A stretch of DNA of 64,000 bases from Siphonodentalium dalli (taxonomy: Eukaryota > Mollusca > Scaphopoda > Gadilida > Siphonodentaliidae): NCBI GenBank assembly GCA_032622095.1, contig CP136066.1, forward strand, positions 7,775,784 to 7,839,783, given 5' to 3'. The notes under the pieces were generated by a model. That model was not told the origin of the DNA. It searched no databases and saw nothing but the letters and a program-made list of their open reading frames with translations. Of the stretch, positions 51,431 to 61,610 are shown piece by piece. The position numbers and the translations under genes were made by a program. The first letter of the stretch is position 1. Each line of letters begins with the position of its first letter.

Positions 51431-51760
51431 GAAGAATATCGGATCAAACCATATTCGAACTCGATCTATAGTCGTGCGTTGAGAAACTCAGACCAAGTTT
51501 ATGGAACCTAACAGCTGAAAAATGGTTGAATTGTCGAAGCATGCATGATTTCAATGGCAATGGGCCATAATCCTTTAAAATATATCGGATTTCGATCTGT
51601 ATTTAGTGCGGAGAAATTCATACACAACATTTGGCACCGATCAGCGTGAAAAGAGGTCAGTTATAGCACCATGCGTAAAGTGTCTACAGACAGACGGGCG
51701 GACGGACAGACGGACGGATCACCGCGACACCACTCCCCATGAGGAATATTACCTAACCGA
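51431..51760 (+). repeat. Dispersed-type repeat ending in a GACGGACAGACGG run
   Basis: Two diverged tandem parts (each with ATATCGGAT..., a GATCT...ATAGT or GTATTTAGT stretch and GAGAAA) lead into a short GACA/GACG-rich simple repeat at 51686-51718. I recall similar composition from interspersed repeats in marine invertebrate genomes, but no family name is claimed. Confidence 0.5.
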
Positions 51761-51766
51761 GTTTGG

Positions 51767-52880
51767 TTTAAACATATTTATTACCTATAAGTATATAACA
51801 ATACAATAACCAATAAGTATATAACAATTGGGATTGGAGGACAAGTGCGATCCACTTATACATAACCCCCTCTCCCAATTTCCGTTTTAACACCGATACA
51901 TAATAATGTGGGTTGTCAACACGATAGGTATAACATAATGTACAAGTGTATACATACAGTGGATCATTGTATATTATTTGAAGTATAGTGTATAGTCTCA
52001 GCACCCCACCAATTCTAAATAATATCATTAATGATTTCAAGTAGCTGTTTTAAATGTGATACATGTACCTCATGTTGCATTGTTAACATTTGTACAATTT
52101 GCATTCAAATGATTCGAGCGCCTTAACAGAACTTCGTCGGAGTTTCCTCTTGAGTTGTATCTCGGAAGTAATTTTTCACAGCTTGAAAGATATGTTCAGT
52201 TTACAATTGTTCGAAGTTCGGGTCCCCAAATATAAGTGCCATAACTGACTGTATATTAAAGCGCAGAAGATTATTACGGCGTGTAATTCTTTCTTCAAAG
52301 TGTGGTTGGCATTCAAAAAATTAGTGGAAAGCATTTGCTACAGAATGTCCACACCTACCTGTAGCAGAAATTGCTATATAATTTTTAAGTTTATCAGCTT
52401 GTAGATTATCACATTCACACCACTGTTTACAATGAAGGATGTTTAATAGCCGTTTACCATATGAAAAACATGTTGGTAGTTGTAATGGCTTAGTTACTAG
52501 TGCTTTCTTGAACCTATCGAGTGGAATGTGTCATCCTTTTTTTGTTTGTTTGTTTGTTTGTTTGTTTTTTGTCAGCCAATTTGTTCCAATCAATAACGCA
52601 TATGGGGAAGAAAGTTTTATCTGTTCATTTGCTATTTGAAATGGGACGATATAAATTTGATGTATTTCTCAGTTCGTAATTACAGTTATCCTTAACCTTT
52701 GACGGAAGAAGCCGAGTTAAGTAGGCGGGGGCTTTGCTGTTTGCAATATCGTAAAATATACTCATTCGTTTAACATACCGCCTACTGTCCAGCTTCTCCC
52801 ATTCGAGTTCAAAGAGCAACCTATCATGGGGGACCGATTTTGTACAACCTGTAACCATACGAGTGCACGGGTCACCCGAG
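51767..52880 (-). mobile_element. 5'-truncated LINE, same broad family as the satellite LINE
   Basis: On the minus strand, from about 52860, the frame RMVTGCTKS...KLDSRRYVKRMSIFYDI...APAYLTRLLPS parallels the thumb and C-terminal part of the 1984-5349 protein (RIVTGCTRS...). Further on, with indels and stops, the zinc-knuckle end is recognisable (FEC, then ER and NNLL near 52300). The 3' UTR shares the exact box GCACTTGTCCTCCAATCCC (51830-51848), and the end AATAAATATGTTTAAA (about 51767-51783) matches the end of the satellite LINE. The 5' break near 52870 leaves only the last quarter, as expected for incomplete reverse transcription. A 103-codon open part (52625-52936) starts in unrelated flank. 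Confidence 0.8.
52537..52569 (+). repeat. (TTTG)n microsatellite
   Basis: A TTTG/TTTGT tetranucleotide run inside the truncated LINE. A related TTTTG run is at 52971-52994 just outside it. Confidence 0.85.
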
Positions 52881-53463
52881 CTGTCCGCCCGGGGGAAGAA
52901 GGAGAAGTGCTGACTAACTTGTGAGTACCTCCTCACACGATTGTTAGAAAGTGAGTTATGCGGACATCTTGTGTTTTGTTTTGTTTTGTTTCGTTTGTGT
53001 TTTATTTAAATCCAAACTGATAGAAGACACTGTCATTATGATATATTAATTAAATCCAGCGTCTCTCCATGACAAATCGGTTTGTTGTATAGTCGCCGAT
53101 ATTTGCGTCCCGAATCGAGAAGTAAATATTTACAATTGAGCGTATTGCTGGTGATGTGTTATATAAAGAGCTACGGCCGATTAGCTTGAGGATTTCTGCG
53201 ATTTAGTAGATTTCTACCTTCCTCCAGTTGGCATACTGCAAGAATACTAATTTAAAAGTTTAACACACCCGAACAAGTCCGTAATATGTCTTTAATTCAT
53301 GACTGGAACCATCAAAAGGCATAACCTGAATTACTAATGGCCGTGTACAAGACCGAGTCACTGAATGGAGGGATAGTCGATTAATAAACCAATGGCCCTT
53401 CTGATCGTGTACAATAGTATGCTGATACGGGGAGAAAACTCAAGCCCCTCCTGACTAGTGACG
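52881..53463. other. No gene seen
   Basis: Single-copy sequence with no domain-like frames. It begins with the TTTTG run next to the truncated LINE. Confidence 0.45.
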
Positions 53464-53760
53464 CTACAACAACGGCAAGGAATATATGGGACATCGAGGC
53501 AGTACTATAACCTGTATATGAGACAGTTGTATGCAAACTGTACCCAACTTACCCGACAATGACAACCCGGATACTTGAATCCCGGGAAATGCGCCATCCA
53601 GAACACTTCCACCAGGATCCGCGCTGGACCGAAATTGACTTTTGCCAAATAATTTGCCAAATAACAATATTTTTTGCCAAAGTATTGGAGCAGTTGCCAA
53701 ATGTTATACCTGATAGTACCATTTTTATCAAGTCTTATGTTTCGACACTCGCGGTTTGAA
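53464..53760 (-). repeat. Segment with TTGGCAAA repeats, related to 54060-54150
   Basis: On the minus strand, ACTTTGGCAAAAAATATTGTTATTTGGCAAA... matches 54080-54150 (TTGGCAAAAAATATTTTCATTTGGCAAA). The translated words WQKI..FG and FGKS recur in both places, followed by different sequence. A good donor (TCGG/GTAAGT, 53547-53552) ends an open stretch here, so this may be a diverged exon copy or a shared repeat. Not resolved. Confidence 0.4.
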
Positions 53761-53985
53761 CGACTTTTGATATCGATAGAAGGCAGTTAGTTAATAATTA
53801 TAAATACTCGCATCTCTATTGTGGTTTATCATACAACAATACGCCAATCGCCGAACAATACAATGGTAGAACGGTTTCTCCTTCAGTAGGGCACATCACA
53901 GGAGGATTAGTAATCCCTCCAACCATCAGTACTAATGCTATGAGATTAACTGCATCTAAATAGAGGCGTTAACTGTCCCTCAACC

Positions 53986-54543
53986 TCATAAAACACCACT
54001 AATATAATTACGATGTAAGAGTATCCTGAAATTAATGGTATTGATTGACCAATATTTGTCCAAATTGCTTGAGGAATTCAAATGTGACTTGCCAAAACTT
54101 TTGCCAAATGAAAATATTTTTTGCCAAGTGTGAATTATTTTTTGCGCGAACCCTGACTGCCACAGACTTCCAAATAAAGGAAAAATGCCACCGAAATCGA
54201 CGACGCGGTTAGTAGATAGGAACCAACAACCACGGTATCCGTTAACAGGGGAGAGAAACCACAGTATAGGTGTGTAACCGCGGGACAATTGTTGTCCCGA
54301 TGAAAGGTATGTGCACGTGAAGATGTATATCTTATCCAACGTAATGTATACCCCGCCTGTAATATTCTGTATTATGACGCAACTACTATTTCGACATGTT
54401 ACTGGGAAAATAAACATTACATTGTAACTCCTGCGGTTAGATATAACCGCGCAACCGGCAGCCAACTGAATGTGGGCAGTATAATTGCCTGAAGGTACAG
54501 CTTTCCCCGACGAGAAAAACAAACTAACAAACAACAAAAACAT
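53986..54543 (-). CDS. Putative secreted protein, 185 codons, unknown family
   Basis: ATG 54543 in a good context (TTTCACC before it) opens MFLLFVSLFFSSGKA, a convincing signal peptide, followed by about 100 residues with spaced cysteines (AGCAV, VTCRNSSC, FTCTY, RGCWF) and N-glycosylation-type NIT and NYT sites. The last third contains the TTGGCAAA repeat sequence also present at 53650-53720, so the true coding part may end near residue 125. No splice donor was clear and no homologous family was recognised. The gene lies inside the proposed recombinase element on the same strand, so it could be cargo, a host gene or chance. Confidence 0.35.
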   Translation of the reverse strand: MFLLFVSLFFSSGKAVPSGNYTAHIQLAAGCAVISNRRSYNVMFIFPVTCRNSSCVIIQNITGGVYITLDKIYIFTCTYLSSGQQLSRGYTPILWFLSPVNGYRGCWFLSTNRVVDFGGIFPLFGSLWQSGFAQKIIHTWQKIFSFGKSFGKSHLNSSSNLDKYWSINTINFRILLHRNYISGVL

Positions 54544-54689
54544 GGTGAAATCAAATTACTTTGAAAACGATATTAGGGGTATTGAAACGAAACTAAAACG
54601 CAACCTATGCACTACTCATTAACGCCAGAAATCACAAACTGAGCAAAGAGAATTCTGGAAGGCTACGAAAAATCAATTACTCGGAACCT

Positions 54690-55493
54690 CATTATGGCGA
54701 ACGAATCGGAGATGGGGGGGGGGTATGAGAATCGAGCTCGGTTCGAAAAGCAAGAAAAAATGGATTCTGAAAGGCACAGTAGGGGTGGGGGAAAAACAAT
54801 CCACATCAACGTCCTTCGTGTATGTCAAACTTGGGATGTGCCCTATAACCGTGAAAATGAAATCTGGCCTCATATATATCGGAATGGGTCAGACTAATTC
54901 GTATGCCCATAAACAGAATCACACTAAAATTATATGATGTAATGATGGCCTTGTGGCACACTGGATATTTCAACAGCAAGTGGATGATGGAGATCCGCAA
55001 CACAATTAATTCTTTGGGGATGAGGAATGTCTGGACCAATCAGAATGTGAAAAGCCCTAATCGCTGTACCTCGTCCTGCGATCGCAAAGTACGCGACGGA
55101 GTTATCCAGGAGTGGGGGAAATCCCTCTCGAAAACAAGCAAGTTCGCAGTTGATATAAGTATGAAGACCTCTTCCGAAGGGAGAACACGACATATCGCAG
55201 GACCACAACAGAAAGGAAATCACAAACTACCCGTTGAACAGGCCTCATTGTACAATGTTGACTACTCGGAACGACAATGTGCCCCCTGGAATGTAGAACT
55301 GGGCGAAGAATGCCCCGTTATACTGAAGTGCCAACAAATTCACGAGCCGAGACTCAGAAATATTCGCCCTTGTTACATGTACGTCCAAAGACCAAACTCG
55401 CAGACCTTACTGCAATTATGTAACTCCCGAAACCAAAAAGAAACTAGAATGCACTCAGAGAGATGCCAACGTGCGCAAAAGGGTAATAATTAA
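54690..55493 (+). pseudogene. Decayed C-terminal region of a second reverse-transcriptase lineage
   Basis: The frame from 54903 contains NVWTNQNV, then RKVRDGVIQEWGKSL, then ERQCAPWNVELGEECPVILKC and RPNSQTLLQL. This is the typical tail of a widespread group of invertebrate non-LTR reverse transcriptases: W..Q, R..D...QEW, then a C..C...E.H...C zinc-knuckle-like ending. In this copy one cysteine reads as Trp and the usual His as Pro, and the intermediate segment is shortened. The upstream part (54690-54900) is open in another frame. It ends at a stop followed by AT-rich DNA. Identification is from recalled motif order, not from alignment. Confidence 0.5.
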
Positions 55494-56815
55494 AAAATAA
55501 TTTCACTGTATTTTACTTAATTTATGTAATTTAATTTAATGTTAGCAAAACAAGACAATTACCATTTCTCATTTCATCACAGATAAAAGGCAAATTACTA
55601 TATTAATCCTTTAAGTAATTAAAACCAATTCCATGTTGCCGAAAGGATGAGACTTTAATATCGATTACATTTTTATTTTCAGCGGCATATTTTCATTTTC
55701 ATTTTCCGATAGTCAAAGTTGACCGAAGGAGCAATTATAAGAAATAATTAAAACCATTTATGTAAATATTGATAACAGCCAATATGCAACAATAAATATC
55801 AAGAATTAATCAATAATTAATCAATAACGATCATTTTATGTAACAATAAACTCTTCAAACGGTGTCAACCAATGCGTTTTGTTTTGTGTTACGTCATTCG
55901 TCGTATTTGACCCGGAACTCGGTTGAAGGTTAGGCTATTCAGCCAATTGCGTCGAATTACGAAATCGCGTTTCGAATGTCTCTTTTCCCGCATGATAAAA
56001 AGAGGTCTTCGCACGAACCAAAAATTATAAAACTTCCCAATTATAAGTAAAAATACCCAAATGAAGAAGTCTATGTAGGTCCCGAAGGAGTCTATAGACT
56101 CTTTGATGTAGAGTTCTGATGGAGAAAATGTAGGTCGATCTATTTTTGTCATAACTCTGACGTATTTTGACCTGGGAGAAAAAATCGAAACCGAAGCTCA
56201 CTACGAGCATGCCAGTTTTAAATATAGAAACAGGGAATCCCGAGAAATGGCGAAATCGGCGACAAACAAATAATCGAAAACAACACATAAAATAAACATA
56301 GCAAAAACGCGGCACAGTAAAAATGTCAGAACGCCACGAGGTTTTACGTCGTTTTTGGTGACGTCATGGAGTGAAACGGAGTAGAGTGACACCAAGGTAC
56401 GAATCTGTCTGATCGCCATACTGTTGCGCGAGCGCACGTAACAAGGAACTTGCCGGATGTCGTCGGAAAAGGCTGAGACTTGTTGTCCGTTTCCCAATCC
56501 ATGCACTTGAAATAAGCGAATGAATCGGTTATAATTAAATGTTTGCGCCTAGTATCAGGTATTCAGTCGATAGGCCGATCACGCAGCGAGGGGTCCAGGA
56601 AGATGTAACCTATCTTTGGCGGCACGTGGGGGTCGCGTGACTTCGTGACGTCATTGTTTCAAACTGTTGGCGCCGAGAAGCCGAAGTCATAGACGCGCAG
56701 ACAAGACTTCGGTTTGGAAATCTCCATGGCAGGCGAATCTTGACCACTTCCGCGGAAAGACAAGAAACGCGAGCATTTGAAATATATTCCTGGACCATAG
56801 TTTGTGGCAATTAAT
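55494..56815. other. No firm gene; two CRE-like sites
   Basis: An AT-rich stretch (55494-55860) precedes a more balanced region with open minus-strand frames of 87-101 codons (for example 56201-56506) that show no domain. TGACGTCA occurs at 56359-56366 and 56646-56653. Two such palindromes 287 bp apart could mark a promoter, but no transcript start is evident. Confidence 0.4.
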
Positions 56816-56819
56816 TGCG

Positions 56820-57465
56820 TTTGATTCAAAATGTCGCATGTTGACATCTCGTATAGCGCAATTACAGCCCCCAAACGCATAACATTCCGAAAATGGGTTG
56901 CCCCGTCAACTGGACGCAAATTGGGGGCATTGACCAAATTATTTTGGAAGATTTATAGACCACGACTGATGACCCGTATATTATGAGTTGTCACCTGGAT
57001 AATTCCGTCATGCCAAATAGTCGGACACAGCATGAAATTAACGCGTACATGGCTATAAAGTTATATAAAAGTAAGCATTGTAACATTAGAAAGGGTGGTT
57101 CGGTGGCCATTTTGAATGGCGCCCACAGTCATGAAGGAAGATTTGAGAGCAAGGTTAGTTTGAGATGTTGGAAAATAGCCCTGGATCATTTAGCTTTAGA
57201 AAAACCATTTATATTTTATTCAAACATAACAGCATATAGCGAAATTACAGCCCCCAACATCATAAATTTCCGCAAAGAAGTTGCTATGGCAACCGGTCGC
57301 AATGTGGTGGGATCTACTCAAAATTCCTAGGATATTGATAGACTGCGGGTGATACCCATATAGTATGAATTGTCACGATGAGAATCCTGCCATGGCAAAT
57401 GGTCTGCCCCAACCTTGAAGGAAGGCATAATTTACTATAAATTCATTGAAAAGTAAGCATTTATG
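56820..57465 (+). repeat. Diverged tandem duplication, about 383 bp apart
   Basis: TATAGCGCAATTACAGCCCCC at 56853 matches TATAGCGAAATTACAGCCCCC at 57236. The similarity continues through TCCG(C)AAA, CAACTGG/CAACCGG CGCAA, GAT..ATAGAC and GTATTATGA/GTATGAATTGTCAC to CATGCCAAAT/CATGGCAAAT and AAAAGTAAGCAT. Both copies can be read as YS.ITAP...FRK.VA..TGR on the plus strand, ending in stops. Confidence 0.6.
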
Positions 57466-59242
57466 CAACCAATCTCGTCTGAGTAAAGTTATCGCAAAAG
57501 AATCACGACCCAAACGAGATCAGTCCTTGTGAGGCTAATTAGCACTCATAGCACAAACCCCACTCACTGGACCACAATGATCAAATCTAAAATAATAATT
57601 ATTTTGACATGACCATAGTGTCGTAGAAATCCGCTCAATCTACATGATAACCTATGTGCCCGCATACATAACTATTATGGAACAGATTTTGTAATAGTAA
57701 CAACGGTAATATCCTATATGATGACCAGAATAAACCAACGGAATTGAATTAAGGGGATGGAAAAGTCTGTTTCATGAAAAATGTCTAACAAACGGGCTGA
57801 CAAAAATCCCCTTGTCCACCTAAATTCAGACATAAATAGACATAACATGAGAAAAATTCGGGGTAAAGGGGGGGGGGCACTAATGGATGTGAACTAAAAA
57901 GCTTTATGTACCAGAAAAGTGACTTGGAAACAGAATATATCTGCAATATTATGACAATGTTTGGGCAGTCAAATGTAAAAAAAAAAAAAAAACTATACCT
58001 CAACAGTAACATTAGGCAGCCCATTATGAAAAGTGACATACAATGAAGAGCCAAGGAACAATTCTTTTGATTAGTGTTTACGGTAACGTGTGAAAAACGT
58101 CCGGTAAAACCTGTCAGTAAGTTTTTCTTGGGGAGCTAGTCGCCATATTTCTATTGTAGACACATTTTCCTGATGTTGTCATTTATGAATTCGTGGCAGG
58201 TACATGAAAATCTGCCACGAAAGCAAATCGATCCTTCTATCGGGCAAATGTATGATGTGAAATAGATGCTGACCGTTTGTTTAAGTCGATGGAATTAATT
58301 TCATTGCCTGATTATCCACGATTTATATAAGTTTTGTACCGTTTACAGATGAAAATGTTGATACTCTAAGTTTAGAATTACTACTCCAGTCGAAAGCGAG
58401 ATTACAAGATGACGTATTATGACCCAAAGAACATAACTAGAAAAATTACATGTTTTATATATTAAAAAACAAATTTATAAATGGGAAAGTACCGTATTCC
58501 GACGAAATATGTCATATTTCACGACGGACTCACGGTGGGGGTTCGCTTCCGGTCAATTCTAGTTTGGTGCACTGTAAGAAAACATCGCGAAGAAAAGTAC
58601 GGTTTATAAAATGTAAATATAAAGTAATCGAGAAATTGTCGGTTATCAGATACAATCATAGAGCTTATACTGACGAGAACTTTGTTGATTATTGAATATT
58701 ATGTGTGACAAACATGAAGTTCATCCATTCTAGGCCGGTGAGTAATTAGTGATCATCGGGATGTAGGGTGTAATCCACCGTGGCCACATTGACCAAACTT
58801 GCCATCCGCTTAAGAGCCAGCCCACTGCATTGCGCACCTGGCAACCCACCACAAAGTAGTCATAAAAAGCAAATCGCCACATATTCGCGTGCAACGGATA
58901 AAGGGTGCCTGCCCCGATGAATTTGGAGCTAAAACAGTGATTGAGCTCCTAACAAGGTGGGCTCTCGCCTCCGGGAAACCTAGCTGAATGCCAAGTCAAA
59001 TGTCTCAATCCAAATATACCTGTGAAAAATAAGAATGGAATGACGAAAACCTTAATCTTCAAACATAGCCCTAGAAACTAGTGAAATCGCCTGAACAATG
59101 GGAAATAGCTGTCAGAGGGTTATAGTGGTCCATTTCAAGATAACTGTCCTCGAGCCTTTGGACATTAAATTGATATAGTCAGCTTTGGCAGTCAATGAAT
59201 TCTCATTCCTGGTGGGCAGGGTCAATGGAAAGTTCATATTAC
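57466..59242. other. No gene seen
   Basis: Single-copy sequence with a G run near 57870 and a 15-17 bp A run near 57978. Open frames of 81-89 codons are without domain. Confidence 0.4.
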
Positions 59243-59366
59243 CTGTATAAGTCTTCATAGCATTTTTGCAAACTTCATGCATACGCCTAACACAGCTCTG
59301 GTTAACATCGCATCTCACATGAACACAGACAATCATTTCAAGACAGCATCCCCAGACTGGAATAGA
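59243..59366 (-). CDS. Possible cysteine-rich internal exon (41 codons)
   Basis: On the minus strand GTGTTTGCTATGTGTGCAG is followed by an open 124 bp stretch ending TATACAG/GTAATATG, so acceptor and donor are both good. It encodes CCLEMIVCVHVRC, NQSCVRRMHEVC and NAMKTY: six cysteines in about 30 residues, suggesting a metal-binding or disulfide-rich piece. The family is not recognised. It lies 71 bp inside the proposed A1 end of the recombinase element. Partner exons were not found. Confidence 0.3.
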
Positions 59367-59436
59367 CTGCACACATAGCAAACACATAGATGGTGATGAT
59401 ACATCAGTAGACCCAAAAGTATCTCGAAACAGAAGC

Positions 59437-59677
59437 TAGAAATTATTGACCTTGTGGTCTGTGCGAAATTCGTTTGAATGGGCAGTCGGGTATCGACAAC
59501 GTCACCACGAGGACAATCAATCAATCAATAAAGATACCCGACTTTCTCGTGGTTGGCGCTCAGATGTTCACTTGACCTCGAACTTTCTAAACAGCTGACC
59601 CCGGTCGCAGGTCGCAGGTCGATACAATATTAAGCTCGACCGTCTATAAAAATCTTTTCCTTCGTAAAATTTATTTT
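59437..59677 (-). repeat. Direct repeat A1
   Basis: 241 bp, 98.8% identical to A2 and in the same orientation. It contains AGTCGGGTATC (59484-59494) with its perfect complement GATACCCGACT (59533-59543), and CCACGAG (59505-59511) with CTCGTGG (59546-59552). The two pairs interleave as a-b-a'-b', so they could fold as a pseudoknot in RNA or act as overlapping recognition sites. Confidence 0.95.
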
Positions 59678-59734
59678 TCCCAGCGACGTTCATGGTCACA
59701 ACGTTTTGTCCAATCAAAGCGCGTTTCGTGTAAT

Positions 59735-59886
59735 AAAACAGTTATCGCATTATTTATTAGTTGACACGAGGAATTGTCAGCCCTTGGAAGTCAATATTCA
59801 CCTCGGCCTACGGCCTTGGTGAATATTGACTTCCTCGGGTTGACAATTCCTCGTGTCAACCTCGAAACAATGCGATAACTGTTTAA
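59735..59886. mobile_element. Foldback (hairpin) element, about 150 bp
   Basis: A near-perfect inverted repeat. AAACAGTTATCGCATT at 59737-59752 pairs with AATGCGATAACTGTTT at 59870-59885, and the inner arms TTGACACGAGGAATTGTCA, then GAAGTCAATATTCACC, pair across a GGCCTACGGCC centre near 59805-59815. Arms are about 70 bp with small bulges. It is non-coding. It is probably a MITE-type or foldback transposon; no target duplication was clear. Confidence 0.75.
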
Positions 59887-60759
59887 TATTGGAACAGCAC
59901 AACGCACGTCCTTCAAACGTGTGTGACCATACGATTACTGGTACTAGCGTCTATATTGTACTAGCATTGTTACCCGGCGTTGCCCAGGTTAAAGTTATGT
60001 GAAACCCTCTGCATGCTGTGTATATTTGTTGGGAATAGAGAACACTCTTGCTCAAAGTGTTACACGTATATATAGAGATGTATCAATCAATCTTGTGGGT
60101 TGGACTAAGATCTTGAGGACACATTGTCCTGGCTATCATATATCCATGAAGATATAGATGTTTTAAAGATAATTCCAGGTGCTCCTCTGTTCATGGTGCT
60201 ATATATTGGCTAAATATTCTCAATTTAAAAGAAAAGTTGCTGAGCGCGTATATCAGTTACCTGTGCCAGACACATAGCGTTATTTTTAGTTGTTTATGTC
60301 AGTCGATGAGACTGTTCTAAAAATTCTGCTGTATCGTGCAGAATGACCCTTGTCAGATGTCAGTATTGGAGGATCCTGAAAAGTCATGTGCTACTGACTG
60401 TGTTTTCTTTTATATCAGAAGAAAATATATTTGACTGCACACTGTGACCACTATTTTTGAACAGGACTTCGATACATTTCCATATCTCTTGACAAATTGT
60501 AACTTTGTTGTAGAAACTGTATTGAATGGAACCGACTCAATTGTATACAATATATATAAATATGACAGTACTGTTGAGAAGATATAATTGTTCAAGTAAC
60601 TTAATTGGGTCACCATTTGTCGAGATTGTGAAATTTGAAAGCCCAAAGCTCCTATAACTGATATGGAGATGGCCTGGGTGACTATACACAATGTATAGGT
60701 GGATATCGGCGAATAGCAATCTTATCAATGATAGTGCATATCCTCTCGCCACCCGTGAC
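59887..60759. other. No gene seen; dispersed-repeat-like start
   Basis: TACCCGGCGTTGCCCAGGT at 59971-59989 resembles the opening of dispersed repeats found in several invertebrates. The rest is single-copy, with open frames under 100 codons. Confidence 0.4.
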
Positions 60760-61610
60760 CAAAACGATATAAAATGTGATTTAATTCATCGTACCATTAG
60801 AGAAGAACGTGTATGAATTAGTGCTAAATATATTTGTATCAGCTTTGGTGTAACTGCCATCCTCAACATGACTTTAACGGCACCCCTTTTGACATATTTA
60901 AACCACGTCCATTAGACGCATGTATGCATGATATACTGGAAATTATTATATATAGGTTTGGTGGTGTTCAGCAACTAAACAAATTCTTAGAATAGTTATG
61001 ACACCTCCCCACATCTCTCACCCAAACGGCAGCAATTTTGCGTCTTTAAATCACACGATTGTATTCCTCGTATCATAGAGAAGAATAATATATCAATTTG
61101 GTAGAAATCTGCGCTAATAATAGTTTATTAAATCAATTGTTGATGCCTCCCTGCAACGCTGACTCGAACAGCGCCATGTCGCGGAGATGGTTATGTACTA
61201 TGCGTTTGTTGGAAATCGGCGACGAAACTATATCACCATATATTTTTTATTTTGCCGACCTCCCCCTTTTCTTCCCCTGACACCAACAGCGTCACTTTAG
61301 AAAATTTTAACCCGCACCATTATCTTCCACGTTAAAAGTTACCCCACGCCTTTTTGCCATCTCGATTGCACACCGTGAAATTATATACAGAACGCGTGCA
61401 GACAGACAGATAGACCGACAGCACGATTTGATTTATCGTATCATTTGAGAAGAACGTGTCTGAATTTGATGGTAATTGGTACTAACAATATTTTTTATCA
61501 GTTTTGGCGACCGTCCCGTCCCTATTGAGGACTCAAGCGGTGCCACTTTTGTCACCGTTAAACCACACACTTAGACTCATTAGAGATTAGAGATGCATAT
61601 ACATCTATTA
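60760..61610 (+). repeat. Diverged dispersed or tandem repeat, about three units
   Basis: The phrase ATT..ATCGTA-CCATTAGAGAAGAACGTG at about 60781 recurs at 61066 (CTCGTATCATAGAGAAGAA) and 61434 (ATCGTATCATTTGAGAAGAACGTG). Each is followed by GAATT..., a TCAG-TTTTGG word, and TTTAAA-CCAC or TTAAACCACAC. The units are strongly diverged. A GACAGACAGATAGACCGACAG run is at 61401-61421. Confidence 0.55.

Larger units (their letters stand above)
47737..59677 (-). mobile_element. Candidate split-direct-repeat tyrosine-recombinase element (Ngaro/PAT-like layout)
   Basis: Read on the minus strand the order is A1 (59677-59437), an 11 kb interior with a tyrosine-recombinase gene near its 3' end (50969-49550), a hairpin array, B1 (48449-48273), A2 (48275-48035), a 121 bp spacer and B2 (47913-47737). 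A1 and A2 are both 241 bp with 3 differences; B1 and B2 are both 177 bp with 4. A1...B1-A2-B2 is the split-direct-repeat design known for Ngaro and PAT retroelements of the DIRS order, in which B1-A2 preserves the joint of a circular intermediate. No DIRS reverse transcriptase or RNase H was recognised inside, and the interior holds unrelated LINE pieces. A1 could therefore belong to another insertion, with the real element only about 3.7 kb and 5'-truncated. The repeats are certain; the outer border at 59677 is inferred. Confidence 0.5.
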
